Of a stretch of 15,101 nucleotides of DNA, positions 1 to 7,743 are shown piece after piece (the first letter of the stretch is position 1; the number at the start of each line of letters is the position of its first letter). The DNA lies in contig JALFIR010000055.1 in the NCBI GenBank assembly GCA_022776215.1, forward strand, positions 1 through 15,101, written 5' to 3'. Made by a program: the position numbers and the translations under genes. The DNA comes from Colivicinus sp022776215. GTDB taxonomy: Bacteria; Bacillota_I; Bacilli_A; Erysipelotrichales; Erysipelotrichaceae. Under the pieces are notes generated by a model. That model did no database searches, was not told the origin of the DNA, and worked only from the letters and a program-made list of their open reading frames with translations.

Positions 1-24
1 CCCAATAAACATTATAAGGTCTAT

Positions 25-82
25 AAAACCCATCATTAACTATTTTGACTAGAACATAGTCATCATAGTGAAGATGGGTTTT
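25..82. repeat. Inverted repeat, possible terminator hairpin
   Basis: A perfect 10-base inverted repeat: aaaacccatc at 25-34 pairs with gatgggtttt at 73-82. Inside the 38-base loop, smaller complementary pairs (actat at 39-43 with atagt at 65-69, and gact at 47-50 with agtc at 58-61) would allow a nested stem. The right arm ends in four Ts followed by a T-rich stretch, so it could terminate plus-strand transcription of a gene lying to the left of the window. It could also be a remnant of a mobile element end. The long loop makes either reading uncertain. Confidence 0.4.
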
Positions 83-122
83 AATTTATTTTGATTAATT
101 TGAATAGATTATTAGTAAATAA

Positions 123-350
123 GTTGGCATTCAACACTTTATAAAAGCAAAAGAAAGTGGAGCATACGTTCCCAACACATTATTGAAACAAGATATTAGA
201 ACTATAACAAGTCATTACAACAAAATAATAGCAGTGTATAGAAAAGATGTAAGCAAAAGCACTTACAACGAGTGTGTATATATTGCTAAAAAAGAAGATT
301 TAACAAAATATAGATTTTCAAAAGAATACGAATACTTAAAAGAATTATAG
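123..350 (+). pseudogene. Start-less coding remnant, C-terminal fragment of an unknown protein
   Basis: This frame is open for 75 codons from just after a stop at 120-122 to the TAG at 348-350. It has no ATG and no ribosome site; the only alternative starts, TTG at 183 and GTG at 234, also lack one. The translation looks protein-like: a mixed, charged sequence with a central segment reading YVPNTLLKQDIRTIT and a lysine- and tyrosine-rich tail ending EYEYLKEL. Upstream, all three plus-strand frames are broken by stops within 1-120, so I cannot reconnect a start by a single frameshift. I do not recognise the family. The simplest reading is a decayed 3' end of a gene whose beginning was deleted or replaced. 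A chance open frame is the alternative, since 75 codons is only moderately unlikely in DNA this AT-rich. Confidence 0.4.
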
Positions 351-365
351 TCACCAAAGTTAAAA

Positions 366-397
366 GATGCTCAATCCAATATCGTGGATTGAGCATC
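366..397 (-). terminator. Rho-independent terminator of the nusB-deoB operon
   Basis: A perfect 13-base-pair stem (366-378 with 385-397) and a six-base loop start six bases past the deoB stop codon. Read on the minus strand, the stem is followed by TTTTAACTTT, a reasonable U-tract. On the plus strand the sequence after the stem is not T-rich enough for a good terminator, so I assign it to the minus strand, though it may slow plus-strand transcription from the left-edge remnant. Confidence 0.88.
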
Positions 398-402
398 AAA
401 AT

Positions 403-1584
403 CTATTTTAATTCATCAATTAAAGATGAACCAATCTTAGGTTTAGCTACACCATATTCATCTGCGATAGTCGCACCAATGCAGGCAAATGATTCTCTAG
501 TACCTAAATCCTTAGGTTCCTTAAAGTTCTTAGAATAAATAAGAACCGGAATCATCTCTCTTGTATGATCACTACCCTTCCAAGTTGGATCATTACCATG
601 GTCTGCAGTAATATATAAGACATCATCATCCCTTAAATTAGCTAACAATTCAGGTAATAATTCATCAAAAGCTACAAGCTCCTTGGCATAACCTTCTGGA
701 TTTCTACGATGACCCCACTTCGCATCAAAATCAACTAAATTAGTGAAACAAATACCATTAAAATCTTCTTTTGTAACTTCAATTGTTTGTTTCATACCCT
801 CAACTGAGGAAGAAGACTTAATAGCTCTTGTAATACCCATAGTATTAAAGATATCGTTAATCTTACCAATAGAAATTACATCTAAACCTTTTTCTTTCAT
901 TTCATCAAGAACTGTTACATCACTTGGACTTAAGGCATAATCATGACGATTGCTGGTTCTTTCAAAAGTATCTGCAGTTTTTCCAACAAATGGTCTTGCG
1001 ATAATTCTACCAACCATCCATTCAGGCTTGGAAGAACACATATCTCTTGCGATTTGACATACTCTATAGATTTCATCCAAACCATATAATTCTTCATTAG
1101 CCGCAATCTGTAAAACAGAATCAGCAGAAGTATAAAGAATCATCTCTTTAGTTTCTAATTGTCTTTCACCTAAATCCTTAATAATCTCAGTACCAGAAGC
1201 CGCATAATTGCCCATGTACTTATGACCTGTAAGTCTTTCTAGTTCATCAACTAAATCCTTTGGGAAACCAGTATCAGTAAAAGTAACAGCAGGTTTAGTA
1301 GTTAAAACACCCATAATTTCCCAATGCCCTGTCATGGTATCCTTACCAACAGAAGACTCTTTTAACTTTCCATAATACGCACTTGGATTATCAATTTTAG
1401 GATTACCCTTAACATCAACTAAATTACATAAACCCATCTTTTGAAGATTAGGAATCTTATATTTACCTTCAGTTGCCTCAAAAATATGAGCTAGAGTATT
1501 AGCACCATCATCACCATAATCTTTGCTCTTTTCTTCATATCCAACTCCTAAAGAGTCAATTACAACCACAAACGTTCTTTTCAT
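403..1584 (-). CDS. deoB: Phosphopentomutase
   Basis: DeoB interconverts ribose 1-phosphate and ribose 5-phosphate (and the deoxy forms), linking nucleoside breakdown to the pentose phosphate pathway in the cytosol. It belongs to the alkaline phosphatase superfamily of di-manganese enzymes. Visible hallmarks are the N-terminal metal-binding VVVIDSLGVG, the DTMTGHWE segment containing the nucleophilic threonine, and the C-terminal ADHGNDPTW...SDHTRE metal ligands. At 393 residues it has the usual length. I choose the ATG at 1584 because an AGGA (1595-1598) lies 10 bases before it; a TTG at 1590 would add two residues and overlap recN by four bases, but would sit only four bases from that site. 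It is last in the operon, two bases after recN, and is followed by a strong terminator. Its position after recN is a local arrangement with no evident functional link. Confidence 0.96.
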   Translation of the reverse strand: MKRTFVVVIDSLGVGYEEKSKDYGDDGANTLAHIFEATEGKYKIPNLQKMGLCNLVDVKGNPKIDNPSAYYGKLKESSVGKDTMTGHWEIMGVLTTKPAVTFTDTGFPKDLVDELERLTGHKYMGNYAASGTEIIKDLGERQLETKEMILYTSADSVLQIAANEELYGLDEIYRVCQIARDMCSSKPEWMVGRIIARPFVGKTADTFERTSNRHDYALSPSDVTVLDEMKEKGLDVISIGKINDIFNTMGITRAIKSSSSVEGMKQTIEVTKEDFNGICFTNLVDFDAKWGHRRNPEGYAKELVAFDELLPELLANLRDDDVLYITADHGNDPTWKGSDHTREMIPVLIYSKNFKEPKDLGTRESFACIGATIADEYGVAKPKIGSSLIDELK

Positions 1585-1586
1585 AA

Positions 1587-3233
1587 TCAATCATTCCTTT
1601 CTGATTTAGCCAAATTATATAAGTCTCTTGCGGCAGCCAATGAATTATCATCAACTACTGAATTAGAAATATTCGCAAGCTCTCTAATAACACCATCTTC
1701 ATCTAACTTCTTTATTCTTGTACAAGTCTTATCATTATCATCTTCCTTATAGATGTAATAATGACTATTCGCATAAGCAGCCACCATTGATAAGTGTGAA
1801 ATACATAATACTTGACAGTTTTTCGCAATTTTCGCAATCTTTCTTCCAATCAACATACCAGCCTTGCCACTAACGCCAGTATCGATTTCATCAAGTATCA
1901 ATAAATCAGTATTACTAAGTCTAATAAAGACAGCCTTAAGAGCTAATAAAAGACGTGACATTTCACCACCTGAAGCTACATTCTTAAGTGGTTTTAAAGC
2001 ATCACCCTTATTCATCGCAATTAAAAATTCAACATCATCAATACCTGTAGGACTCAAGTCCTTATCGGCAATATTTACTTCAAAGACACAGTTATCCAAC
2101 AATAAATCACTTGTCTCTTGTTTAATATCCTTGCTTAATTCTATTGCCTTATCTTTTCTAATATTTGAAATTTCTTTTGCTAAGTCATAAGCCTTTGAAT
2201 AAGCATTATCAAGCTCTTTCTTCTTATCAGCTAAAACTCTATCACGATCTTCAAAAGAAGCTATCTTAGCCCTTAAATCATCCAACAACAATAACAAACC
2301 CTTAGTATCTGTCTTATGTTTTCTAGATAACTTAGAATAAGTATATAAGCGCTCTTCAATTGATTCGATATTATAATCTTCATCATTAAAAGATGCATAA
2401 AGCTTGTCAAGCTTATCCATCTGCTCATCTAAACTATAATATAAATCATTTAATTGTTCTTTTATATTAAGGATTGAATCATCATCTATATTTAAACAAT
2501 TAATTAATTCATAGAAGTTCTCTTTCAAACCACCATCATCATTATAAATAGACAATGATTTATCCAACAGAGAAGTATACTTCTCTTTATCCTTAAGTTT
2601 CTTCTCAAGCTCTTCTAGTTCTTCAACCTCATTAAGCTTTAAATCAGCCTTCTCTAGTTCCTCTAAATCATACTTAAAGAACTCAATATCTCTTTCATTA
2701 TAAGTATTATTAAGTAAGTCATCATATTCAGCTAATACCTTTAAATAAGCATTATAAGCTTCCTTATACTCATTAAAAGAAAGTCCACAATACTTATCAA
2801 AAACAAGCCCCTGGTTCTTCTTTTCAAACAATAATTGAGAATCCCTTTGTGAATGAATATCAACATAAGAACTTAATAAATCTTGTAAAAAATTTAATGT
2901 AACCGAAGATTCATTAACCTTAATCGAATTACGATTATCCTTGCCAATAACTCTTTTTACAATTAAAAGACCATCATAATCAATATCCTGGTCATTGAAT
3001 TTATTCTTAATATTCTCATCATCAAGTTCAAAAACACCTTCGATAATAGCTTTATCAAAGCCATTTCTGACCAAAGATGAATCACTACGTCCCTTAAATA
3101 AATAAGATAATGCGTTAACGATAATTGATTTACCAGCACCAGTTTCACCAGTGAAGACATTAAAACCTTTTTCAAATTCAATTGAAACATCATCGATAAT
3201 CGCAAAATTCTTAATTCTAAGACTTCTTAACAT
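1587..3233 (-). CDS. recN: DNA repair protein RecN
   Basis: RecN is an SMC-like ATPase that acts early in double-strand break repair, working with RecA to bring DNA ends together. The protein shows the expected order: N-terminal Walker A GETGAGKS (residues 29-36), a long central coiled coil (about 150-370, rich in Glu, Lys and Leu, for example EVEELEELEKKLKDKEK), then the ABC signature SGGEMSR (421-427) and Walker B LLILDE (444-449), with a switch histidine in CISHLS. Its 548 residues are within the family's usual range. The start codon overlaps the end of dxs by seven bases with only a weak ribosome site, suggesting translation coupled to dxs. In many Firmicutes argR and tlyA lie between dxs and recN; here they are absent. 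Confidence 0.97.
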   Translation of the reverse strand: MLRSLRIKNFAIIDDVSIEFEKGFNVFTGETGAGKSIIVNALSYLFKGRSDSSLVRNGFDKAIIEGVFELDDENIKNKFNDQDIDYDGLLIVKRVIGKDNRNSIKVNESSVTLNFLQDLLSSYVDIHSQRDSQLLFEKKNQGLVFDKYCGLSFNEYKEAYNAYLKVLAEYDDLLNNTYNERDIEFFKYDLEELEKADLKLNEVEELEELEKKLKDKEKYTSLLDKSLSIYNDDGGLKENFYELINCLNIDDDSILNIKEQLNDLYYSLDEQMDKLDKLYASFNDEDYNIESIEERLYTYSKLSRKHKTDTKGLLLLLDDLRAKIASFEDRDRVLADKKKELDNAYSKAYDLAKEISNIRKDKAIELSKDIKQETSDLLLDNCVFEVNIADKDLSPTGIDDVEFLIAMNKGDALKPLKNVASGGEMSRLLLALKAVFIRLSNTDLLILDEIDTGVSGKAGMLIGRKIAKIAKNCQVLCISHLSMVAAYANSHYYIYKEDDNDKTCTRIKKLDEDGVIRELANISNSVVDDNSLAAARDLYNLAKSERND

Positions 3234-5083
3234 ATACTTTCAATAAAATGATACAAACTATTTAGATCTAATCCTAAACTTTCCTTAACTTTCAATACAC
3301 TACCATGTTTAACATAAATATCATCAACACCCAAGATGTAAACAGGCACATTTATATGATTCTTATTTAAACACTCTAAGATAGAATCACCTAAACCACC
3401 CTTAATAATATCATTAGTATACACCACAATCGGCTTATTAAGTTTGCCAATGCTCACTAACATTTCTTCATCAATAGGCTTGATAAATAAGGCATTAATA
3501 AGATTATAAGGAAGATGATTATCATTAATATCCTTCTCAATCTTACAAACATCATTACCATAAGTAATGATACTTACCTTACTATCTATATTATTGACGA
3601 CAAATTCCCATTTTCCTAGGCTAACATCACATTTGTGGTCACAATTATATTCAATAGAACCCCTAGGATATCTAATCGCAAAAGGACTAGTTTGACTAAA
3701 AGCTAAATCAAGAAGAGCTTCTATCTGGCTGCTATTCTTACCTTCCGCAATAACCATATTAGGTAAAGAATTCATATATGAGATATCAAAAACACCCTGA
3801 TGAGAATCACCATCTTCACCAATAATTGAACATCTATCTACTCCTATTACCACAGGTAAATTCATCCTACATACATCATGATTTAATTGATCATAAGCCC
3901 TTTGTAAGAAACTAGAATAAACAGACACAAAAGGTCTTAAACCCTCAAGTGCCATACCACACGCAAAAGTAATCGCATGATCTTCAGCTATGCCTACATC
4001 GAAACACCTCTTTGGATATTTCGCAAACATATTATTCATACAAGATCCTGAAATCATCGCAGGTGTAATAGCTGTAACTCTATCATCATTATCCATAATC
4101 TTTAATACTTTATCTGCAACAATTTGTGAATAAGTCTTATAATTTTCAGGAATAGAAGACAACATCTCACCAGTCTTTACATCAAACTTACCAACACCAT
4201 GCCACTTACCATTCTTATCTTCTTCAGCTGGTTTATAACCCTTACCCTTTTTAGTAACTACATGAATAACGATTGGTCCATCTTTCTTCTTTGCAGCCTC
4301 GAAAACATTGATTAAAACTTTAATATTATGGCCATCAACAGGACCAATATAATCAATATTAAAGCCTTCAAAAATACCAGAATCAATAACCTTATCCTTA
4401 ATAGATTCTTTGATATTTTTAATAACCTCAATAAAGAGATTACCATTCTTCTTAGTATTCAAGAACGACTTAACGTCATCCTTTACCTGTATATATTCTT
4501 GATTACTTCTAAGATTTGAAAAAGCCTTACTTAAAGCACCAACATTCTTAGAAATAGACATATTATTATCATTAAAGACAATAATTACCTTAGACTTTAA
4601 ATCACCTATTTGATTTAAAGCTTCAAGTGATAAACCAGATTGTAATGCAGCATCACCAACCACAGGAACCACACAAAAATCTTCATGTTTAATATCCCTG
4701 GCGATCGCCATACCTAAGGCCGTCGAAAGAGCGGTACTTGAATGTCCCGCCTCAAAACAATCATATTTAGATTCATTTCTTCTTTGAAAACCTGCTAAAC
4801 CACCAAATTGTCTTAAAGTATCAAAGTCCTTAGCCCTACCAGTTAAAATCTTATGTATATAAGATTGGTGACCAACATCGAATAAGAACTTATCTTTTTC
4901 ACAATCAAAAACATAATGCATGGCGATTGTAAGTTCTACAACTCCAAGATTACTAGAAAGATGGCCTCCTGTTTTAGAAACAGAATCCAACAAAAAAGTT
5001 CTTATGTCGCTTGCAAGTTCATTTAATTGATTTGTATTTAAAGTTTTTACAAATTCAGAATTTTTAATTTCCTTAATATCCAT
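3227..5083 (-). CDS. dxs: 1-deoxy-D-xylulose-5-phosphate synthase
   Basis: Dxs condenses pyruvate and glyceraldehyde 3-phosphate to 1-deoxyxylulose 5-phosphate, the first step of the MEP isoprenoid pathway, and also feeds thiamine and pyridoxal synthesis. It is a thiamine-diphosphate enzyme. The pyrophosphate/Mg site runs from GDAALQSG (143-150) to NDNNMSISKN (171-180). The transketolase-like domain contains the catalytic-type glutamate in GIAEDH (E367) and a histidine in GDSHQG (H429), and FAIRYPRG binds substrate phosphate. The 618-residue length is typical. One oddity is that the first motif, normally GDG, reads GDA; the remaining ligands look intact, so I expect activity. It starts one base after ispA, placing two isoprenoid genes back to back. 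The upstream ribosome site is weak, again suggesting coupling. Confidence 0.97.
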   Translation of the reverse strand: MDIKEIKNSEFVKTLNTNQLNELASDIRTFLLDSVSKTGGHLSSNLGVVELTIAMHYVFDCEKDKFLFDVGHQSYIHKILTGRAKDFDTLRQFGGLAGFQRRNESKYDCFEAGHSSTALSTALGMAIARDIKHEDFCVVPVVGDAALQSGLSLEALNQIGDLKSKVIIVFNDNNMSISKNVGALSKAFSNLRSNQEYIQVKDDVKSFLNTKKNGNLFIEVIKNIKESIKDKVIDSGIFEGFNIDYIGPVDGHNIKVLINVFEAAKKKDGPIVIHVVTKKGKGYKPAEEDKNGKWHGVGKFDVKTGEMLSSIPENYKTYSQIVADKVLKIMDNDDRVTAITPAMISGSCMNNMFAKYPKRCFDVGIAEDHAITFACGMALEGLRPFVSVYSSFLQRAYDQLNHDVCRMNLPVVIGVDRCSIIGEDGDSHQGVFDISYMNSLPNMVIAEGKNSSQIEALLDLAFSQTSPFAIRYPRGSIEYNCDHKCDVSLGKWEFVVNNIDSKVSIITYGNDVCKIEKDINDNHLPYNLINALFIKPIDEEMLVSIGKLNKPIVVYTNDIIKGGLGDSILECLNKNHINVPVYILGVDDIYVKHGSVLKVKESLGLDLNSLYHFIESIC

Positions 5084-5084
5084 A

Positions 5085-5912
5085 CTATCGATTTTTCATT
5101 CTATCTATTATCTCTATTATATACTTAGTATCAAAATTTGCACATGATAGATAATCATAGATATCCTTAAATAGATAATCAATATATTCCTTTAATTCAT
5201 CAACTGACATATAAGATAAAGCAGTCAACTTATCATTTCTTAAATCTGAATTAGATTTACCAGTCTCTTCCTCTGACTTGATAATATCAAATAAATCATC
5301 TTGATGTTGGAAAATGATGCCTAACTTTGAACCTAATGTTTCAAAATATTCATAGTTAGTAGCACCACCCAAATACATAGCCGCAATACATGCATACTTA
5401 AATAAGCCACTTGTCTTATTATCATGAATCTCTAACAATAATTCTTTTGACTTATTATCACTACTTTCACTCTCTACATCCAATAATTGACCATAGATCA
5501 TACCAAATAAACCAGCATACTTTGCTAGAGCATCAATTAGATTAACCTTAATATCGCTTCTATAATCAGCTTCACAAATCTTTGAGAAAGCATGATTCAA
5601 TAATGCATCACCAGTTAAAATCGCAATATCTTCACCAAATTTCTTATGGCAAGACAACTTACCACGACGATAATCATCATTATCCATACCTGGTAAATCA
5701 TCATGAATCAAAGAATAAGTTTGAATATATTCAAGAGCACAAGCAGCACCATAGGCAACACTCTCATCTAGTCCAAAACCCTTTACAATTGAAAACATGA
5801 TATTGGGTCTAAAACGTTTACCACCTTCAAGACAATAAATCATTGCCTCTTTAATAACATTATCCTTATAACAATCTAAACTATTACTTAAATATTCTTC
5901 AAAATTATTCAT
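5085..5912 (-). CDS. ispA: Polyprenyl (farnesyl) diphosphate synthase
   Basis: This enzyme adds isopentenyl diphosphate units to allylic diphosphates, giving farnesyl diphosphate for undecaprenyl and quinone precursors. The two aspartate-rich metal-binding motifs are present: DDLPGMD (residues 71-77) and DDLFD (205-209), with GGKRFRP (30-36) binding the diphosphate. A tyrosine five residues before the first motif (Y66) fits a short, C15 product of the bacterial FPP synthase type, but product length cannot be fixed from sequence alone. At 275 residues it is slightly shorter than the usual 290 or so. The start overlaps xseB by eight bases, and a GAGGAG ribosome site at 5923-5928 lies inside xseB. 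The next gene, dxs, supplies the same pathway. Confidence 0.94.
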   Translation of the reverse strand: MNNFEEYLSNSLDCYKDNVIKEAMIYCLEGGKRFRPNIMFSIVKGFGLDESVAYGAACALEYIQTYSLIHDDLPGMDNDDYRRGKLSCHKKFGEDIAILTGDALLNHAFSKICEADYRSDIKVNLIDALAKYAGLFGMIYGQLLDVESESSDNKSKELLLEIHDNKTSGLFKYACIAAMYLGGATNYEYFETLGSKLGIIFQHQDDLFDIIKSEEETGKSNSDLRNDKLTALSYMSVDELKEYIDYLFKDIYDYLSCANFDTKYIIEIIDRMKNR

Positions 5913-6093
5913 CCTTTTTAAGCTCCTCTATTTTTTCCTCATAGGCACTCAATTGTTCCTTAAGCTCCTTAGATAATTCAAGCCCTTCTTTATATAAAGA
6001 AATAGACTTATCTAATTCAATGTCAGAAGAATCTAAAAGTTCAACTATCTCTTGAAGTCTTTTCATCTTATCTTCAAATTTAAGCTTAGCCAT
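5905..6093 (-). CDS. xseB: Exodeoxyribonuclease VII small subunit
   Basis: XseB is the small subunit of exonuclease VII, which degrades single-stranded DNA to oligonucleotides; several copies bind each XseA. The 62-residue protein has the family's FEDKMKRLQEIVELLDSS-type first helix (from residue 6) and the second helix beginning LDKSISLYKEGLELSKEL, followed by an acidic and lysine-rich tail. Length and composition are typical. It overlaps xseA by eight bases upstream and ispA by eight bases downstream, so stoichiometric expression with xseA through coupled translation is likely. Confidence 0.95.
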   Translation of the reverse strand: MAKLKFEDKMKRLQEIVELLDSSDIELDKSISLYKEGLELSKELKEQLSAYEEKIEELKKDE

Positions 6094-7345
6094 TTTTCTT
6101 ACTCACTTTCTCTACTCTTGTATCAATTATTTGATCATATGTCTCTATCACTAGTTTATCATCGTTATCAATATCTTTGTTTATTAGTTTATTGTCTTTA
6201 TAAACTAGAGCATAGCCCCTTTTTAAAGTATTCTCACATGAATATGCCTTAAGTAATCCATTCAGCCTATCAAGCTCATTACGCTTCTTGTTGAGCTTAA
6301 TATCAAGCAAAAGGCCTATTCTATCTACCTCTTTATCGATTTGTAACTTATAATTATCTAATTTATTAGAAAAACGTTTTAATCTTTCAATTTTGTAATC
6401 CAACAATAAAGAAATTTTATCAACAAGTAAACTAGGTTCCTTGAAATACTTATTATTTGATAATTGTATTAGTTTATCTTTATTATTAGTTATTAATAAA
6501 TCAATTGATTTATTTAGTCTATAGGATAAATCGTCAATTGAATCCAATACATCATCAATATTAGGAGTAATCATTTCAATAGCACCAGTAGGGGTAGGTG
6601 CCCTTCTATCCGAGACAAAATCTACTAAGGTAAAATCTTGTTGATGACCAACACCTGTGATAATAAAAGTATTTAAGTTATAAATAGTTCTAACAAGTCT
6701 TTCATCATTAAAACAAAATAAGTCTTCAAAAGAACCACCACCTCTTGCCAGTACAATTATTTCATAGTCCAATGTATCAACATCTTTAAGGGTTTGAATC
6801 ATAGAGGATGGTCCTTCACTACCCTGTACAATAACTGGATAATAATCTACTTTACATAGAGGCCAACGTCTATTGAATTGAATCTTAATATCAGACATAG
6901 CCGCTGAATCCTTACCACAAAGAACAGCTACTTTACTAGGATATAAAGTAGGCAATACCTTTTTATGATCATCATCAAACAAGCCTTCATTAAATAATTT
7001 ATTCTTCAATTCTTCATATTGACGATATAAATCACCAATTCCATCAAGCTTTAAAGTATTTACATAAAGTTGTAAAGAACCTGATGCCTCAAACATAGAA
7101 ATAGAACCACTACAAATGACCTTGTTTCCGTTTTCAGGCACAAAAGAAAGACTATAAGCCTTGGACTTAAACATCACACAACTTATAGCGCTATTTTCAT
7201 CTTTTAATGTGAAATAAAGATGACCAGAACTGGTCTTACGAAAATTAGATAGTTCTCCGCTTACTTGGACACTCCTTAAAGCTTCATCACTATCTAATTT
7301 ATTTTTTAAATATCTAACAAGTGTCGTAACACTTATCGGTTTCAT
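6086..7345 (-). CDS. xseA: Exodeoxyribonuclease VII large subunit
   Basis: XseA is the catalytic subunit of exonuclease VII. The N-terminal OB-fold is recognisable from VSGELSNFRKTSSGHLYFTL (from residue 28). The central nuclease domain contains CGKDSAAMSDI, ARGGGSFEDL followed by FNDE, and GVGHQQDFTLVDFVSDRRAPTPTGA in segments, all characteristic of the family. A long helical, lysine- and leucine-rich region follows and the protein ends near LKRGYALVYK. The 419 residues are slightly below the common 440-460. The ATG overlaps the nusB stop in an ATGA arrangement, the classic layout for coupled translation, and no strong ribosome site of its own is visible. Confidence 0.97.
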   Translation of the reverse strand: MKPISVTTLVRYLKNKLDSDEALRSVQVSGELSNFRKTSSGHLYFTLKDENSAISCVMFKSKAYSLSFVPENGNKVICSGSISMFEASGSLQLYVNTLKLDGIGDLYRQYEELKNKLFNEGLFDDDHKKVLPTLYPSKVAVLCGKDSAAMSDIKIQFNRRWPLCKVDYYPVIVQGSEGPSSMIQTLKDVDTLDYEIIVLARGGGSFEDLFCFNDERLVRTIYNLNTFIITGVGHQQDFTLVDFVSDRRAPTPTGAIEMITPNIDDVLDSIDDLSYRLNKSIDLLITNNKDKLIQLSNNKYFKEPSLLVDKISLLLDYKIERLKRFSNKLDNYKLQIDKEVDRIGLLLDIKLNKKRNELDRLNGLLKAYSCENTLKRGYALVYKDNKLINKDIDNDDKLVIETYDQIIDTRVEKVSKKNG

Positions 7346-7713
7346 AGGTTATCTAAAACTCCATTAATATATTTGTAAGAATCATCATCACTATATTCCT
7401 TCGCAATTCTTACGGCCTCATCAATAATAATCTTCTTATTGTCTTTATTAAGATTATATTCACTAGTTCCAACAAGAAGAATTGCTTGATCGATATAAGA
7501 TAATCTATCAAAAGTCCATTTGTTTAGATTATTTGAAATAGTTTCAATATATGCATCCTCATGCGCAATCAAATCATTTTCAATAGAACCTACATATTCA
7601 TCAATATCTTCAAAATTATCAATGAAAGTCTCAACCATGTCTTTATTAAGAAGCAAGTGCTGATACACTGCTGTTACTACTTTAATACGTGTTTCATGTC
7701 TATTCATGCACAT
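7342..7713 (-). CDS. nusB: Transcription antitermination factor NusB
   Basis: NusB with NusE (S10) binds boxA of rRNA leaders and supports antitermination. The 123-residue all-helical protein matches the family: RHETRIKVVTAVYQ at the N terminus, WTFDRLSYIDQAILLVGTSE in the middle, and IIIDEAVRIAKEYSDDDSYKYINGVLDNL-type C terminus (split here between residues 94 and 123). It is the first gene of the operon. No Shine-Dalgarno sequence precedes either possible start (ATG at 7713 or at 7707), and a TATAAT on the minus strand lies at 7715-7720, directly next to the start. The transcript is therefore predicted to begin at or near the start codon, and the second ATG at 7707 may be the true start. 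Confidence 0.93.
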   Translation of the reverse strand: MCMNRHETRIKVVTAVYQHLLLNKDMVETFIDNFEDIDEYVGSIENDLIAHEDAYIETISNNLNKWTFDRLSYIDQAILLVGTSEYNLNKDNKKIIIDEAVRIAKEYSDDDSYKYINGVLDNL

Positions 7714-7714
7714 T

Positions 7715-7720
7715 ATTATA
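7715..7720 (-). promoter_or_regulatory. Predicted -10 element of nusB operon
   Basis: TATAAT on the minus strand, next to the first nusB ATG. A weak -35 (TTTATT, 18-base spacer) overlaps the start codon of the divergent gene. A start site about seven bases downstream would fall near the second ATG at 7707, which would make the mRNA leaderless or nearly so. Confidence 0.5.
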
Positions 7721-7731
7721 CAACAATGTTC

Positions 7732-7737
7732 TATAAT
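7732..7737 (+). promoter_or_regulatory. Predicted -10 element of the DUF5662 gene
   Basis: A consensus TATAAT six bases before the ATG at 7744. The best -35 candidate, TGCACA at 7707-7712, has a long 19-base spacer and sits inside nusB. Transcription would start around the A of the ATG. No ribosome site precedes that ATG. Confidence 0.45.
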
Positions 7738-7743
7738 AAATAA

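Noticed and set aside
1..36. Possible minus-strand start (MMGFIDLIMFIG...) running off the left edge
   Set aside because: Only 12 codons are visible, there is no ribosome site, and it lies in an arm of the inverted repeat; not enough to support a gene.
743..940. Plus-strand open frame inside deoB; similar ones inside recN (1864-2190), dxs (4328-4519), ispA (5582-5800), xseA (6052-6252), nusB (7561-7743), the rhomboid gene (9446-9640) and the TSCPD gene (13185-13370)
   Set aside because: All lie antisense to well-supported genes, have low-complexity translations without recognisable motifs, and lack convincing ribosome sites.
1585..1590. TTG start for deoB at 1590, giving two extra residues
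   Set aside because: The ATG at 1584 has a better-spaced AGGA (10 bases versus 4) and gives the usual MKR-type N terminus, so the shorter form is preferred.
2963..3205. Second minus-strand frame inside recN
   Set aside because: It is a shifted-frame shadow of the intact recN reading frame.
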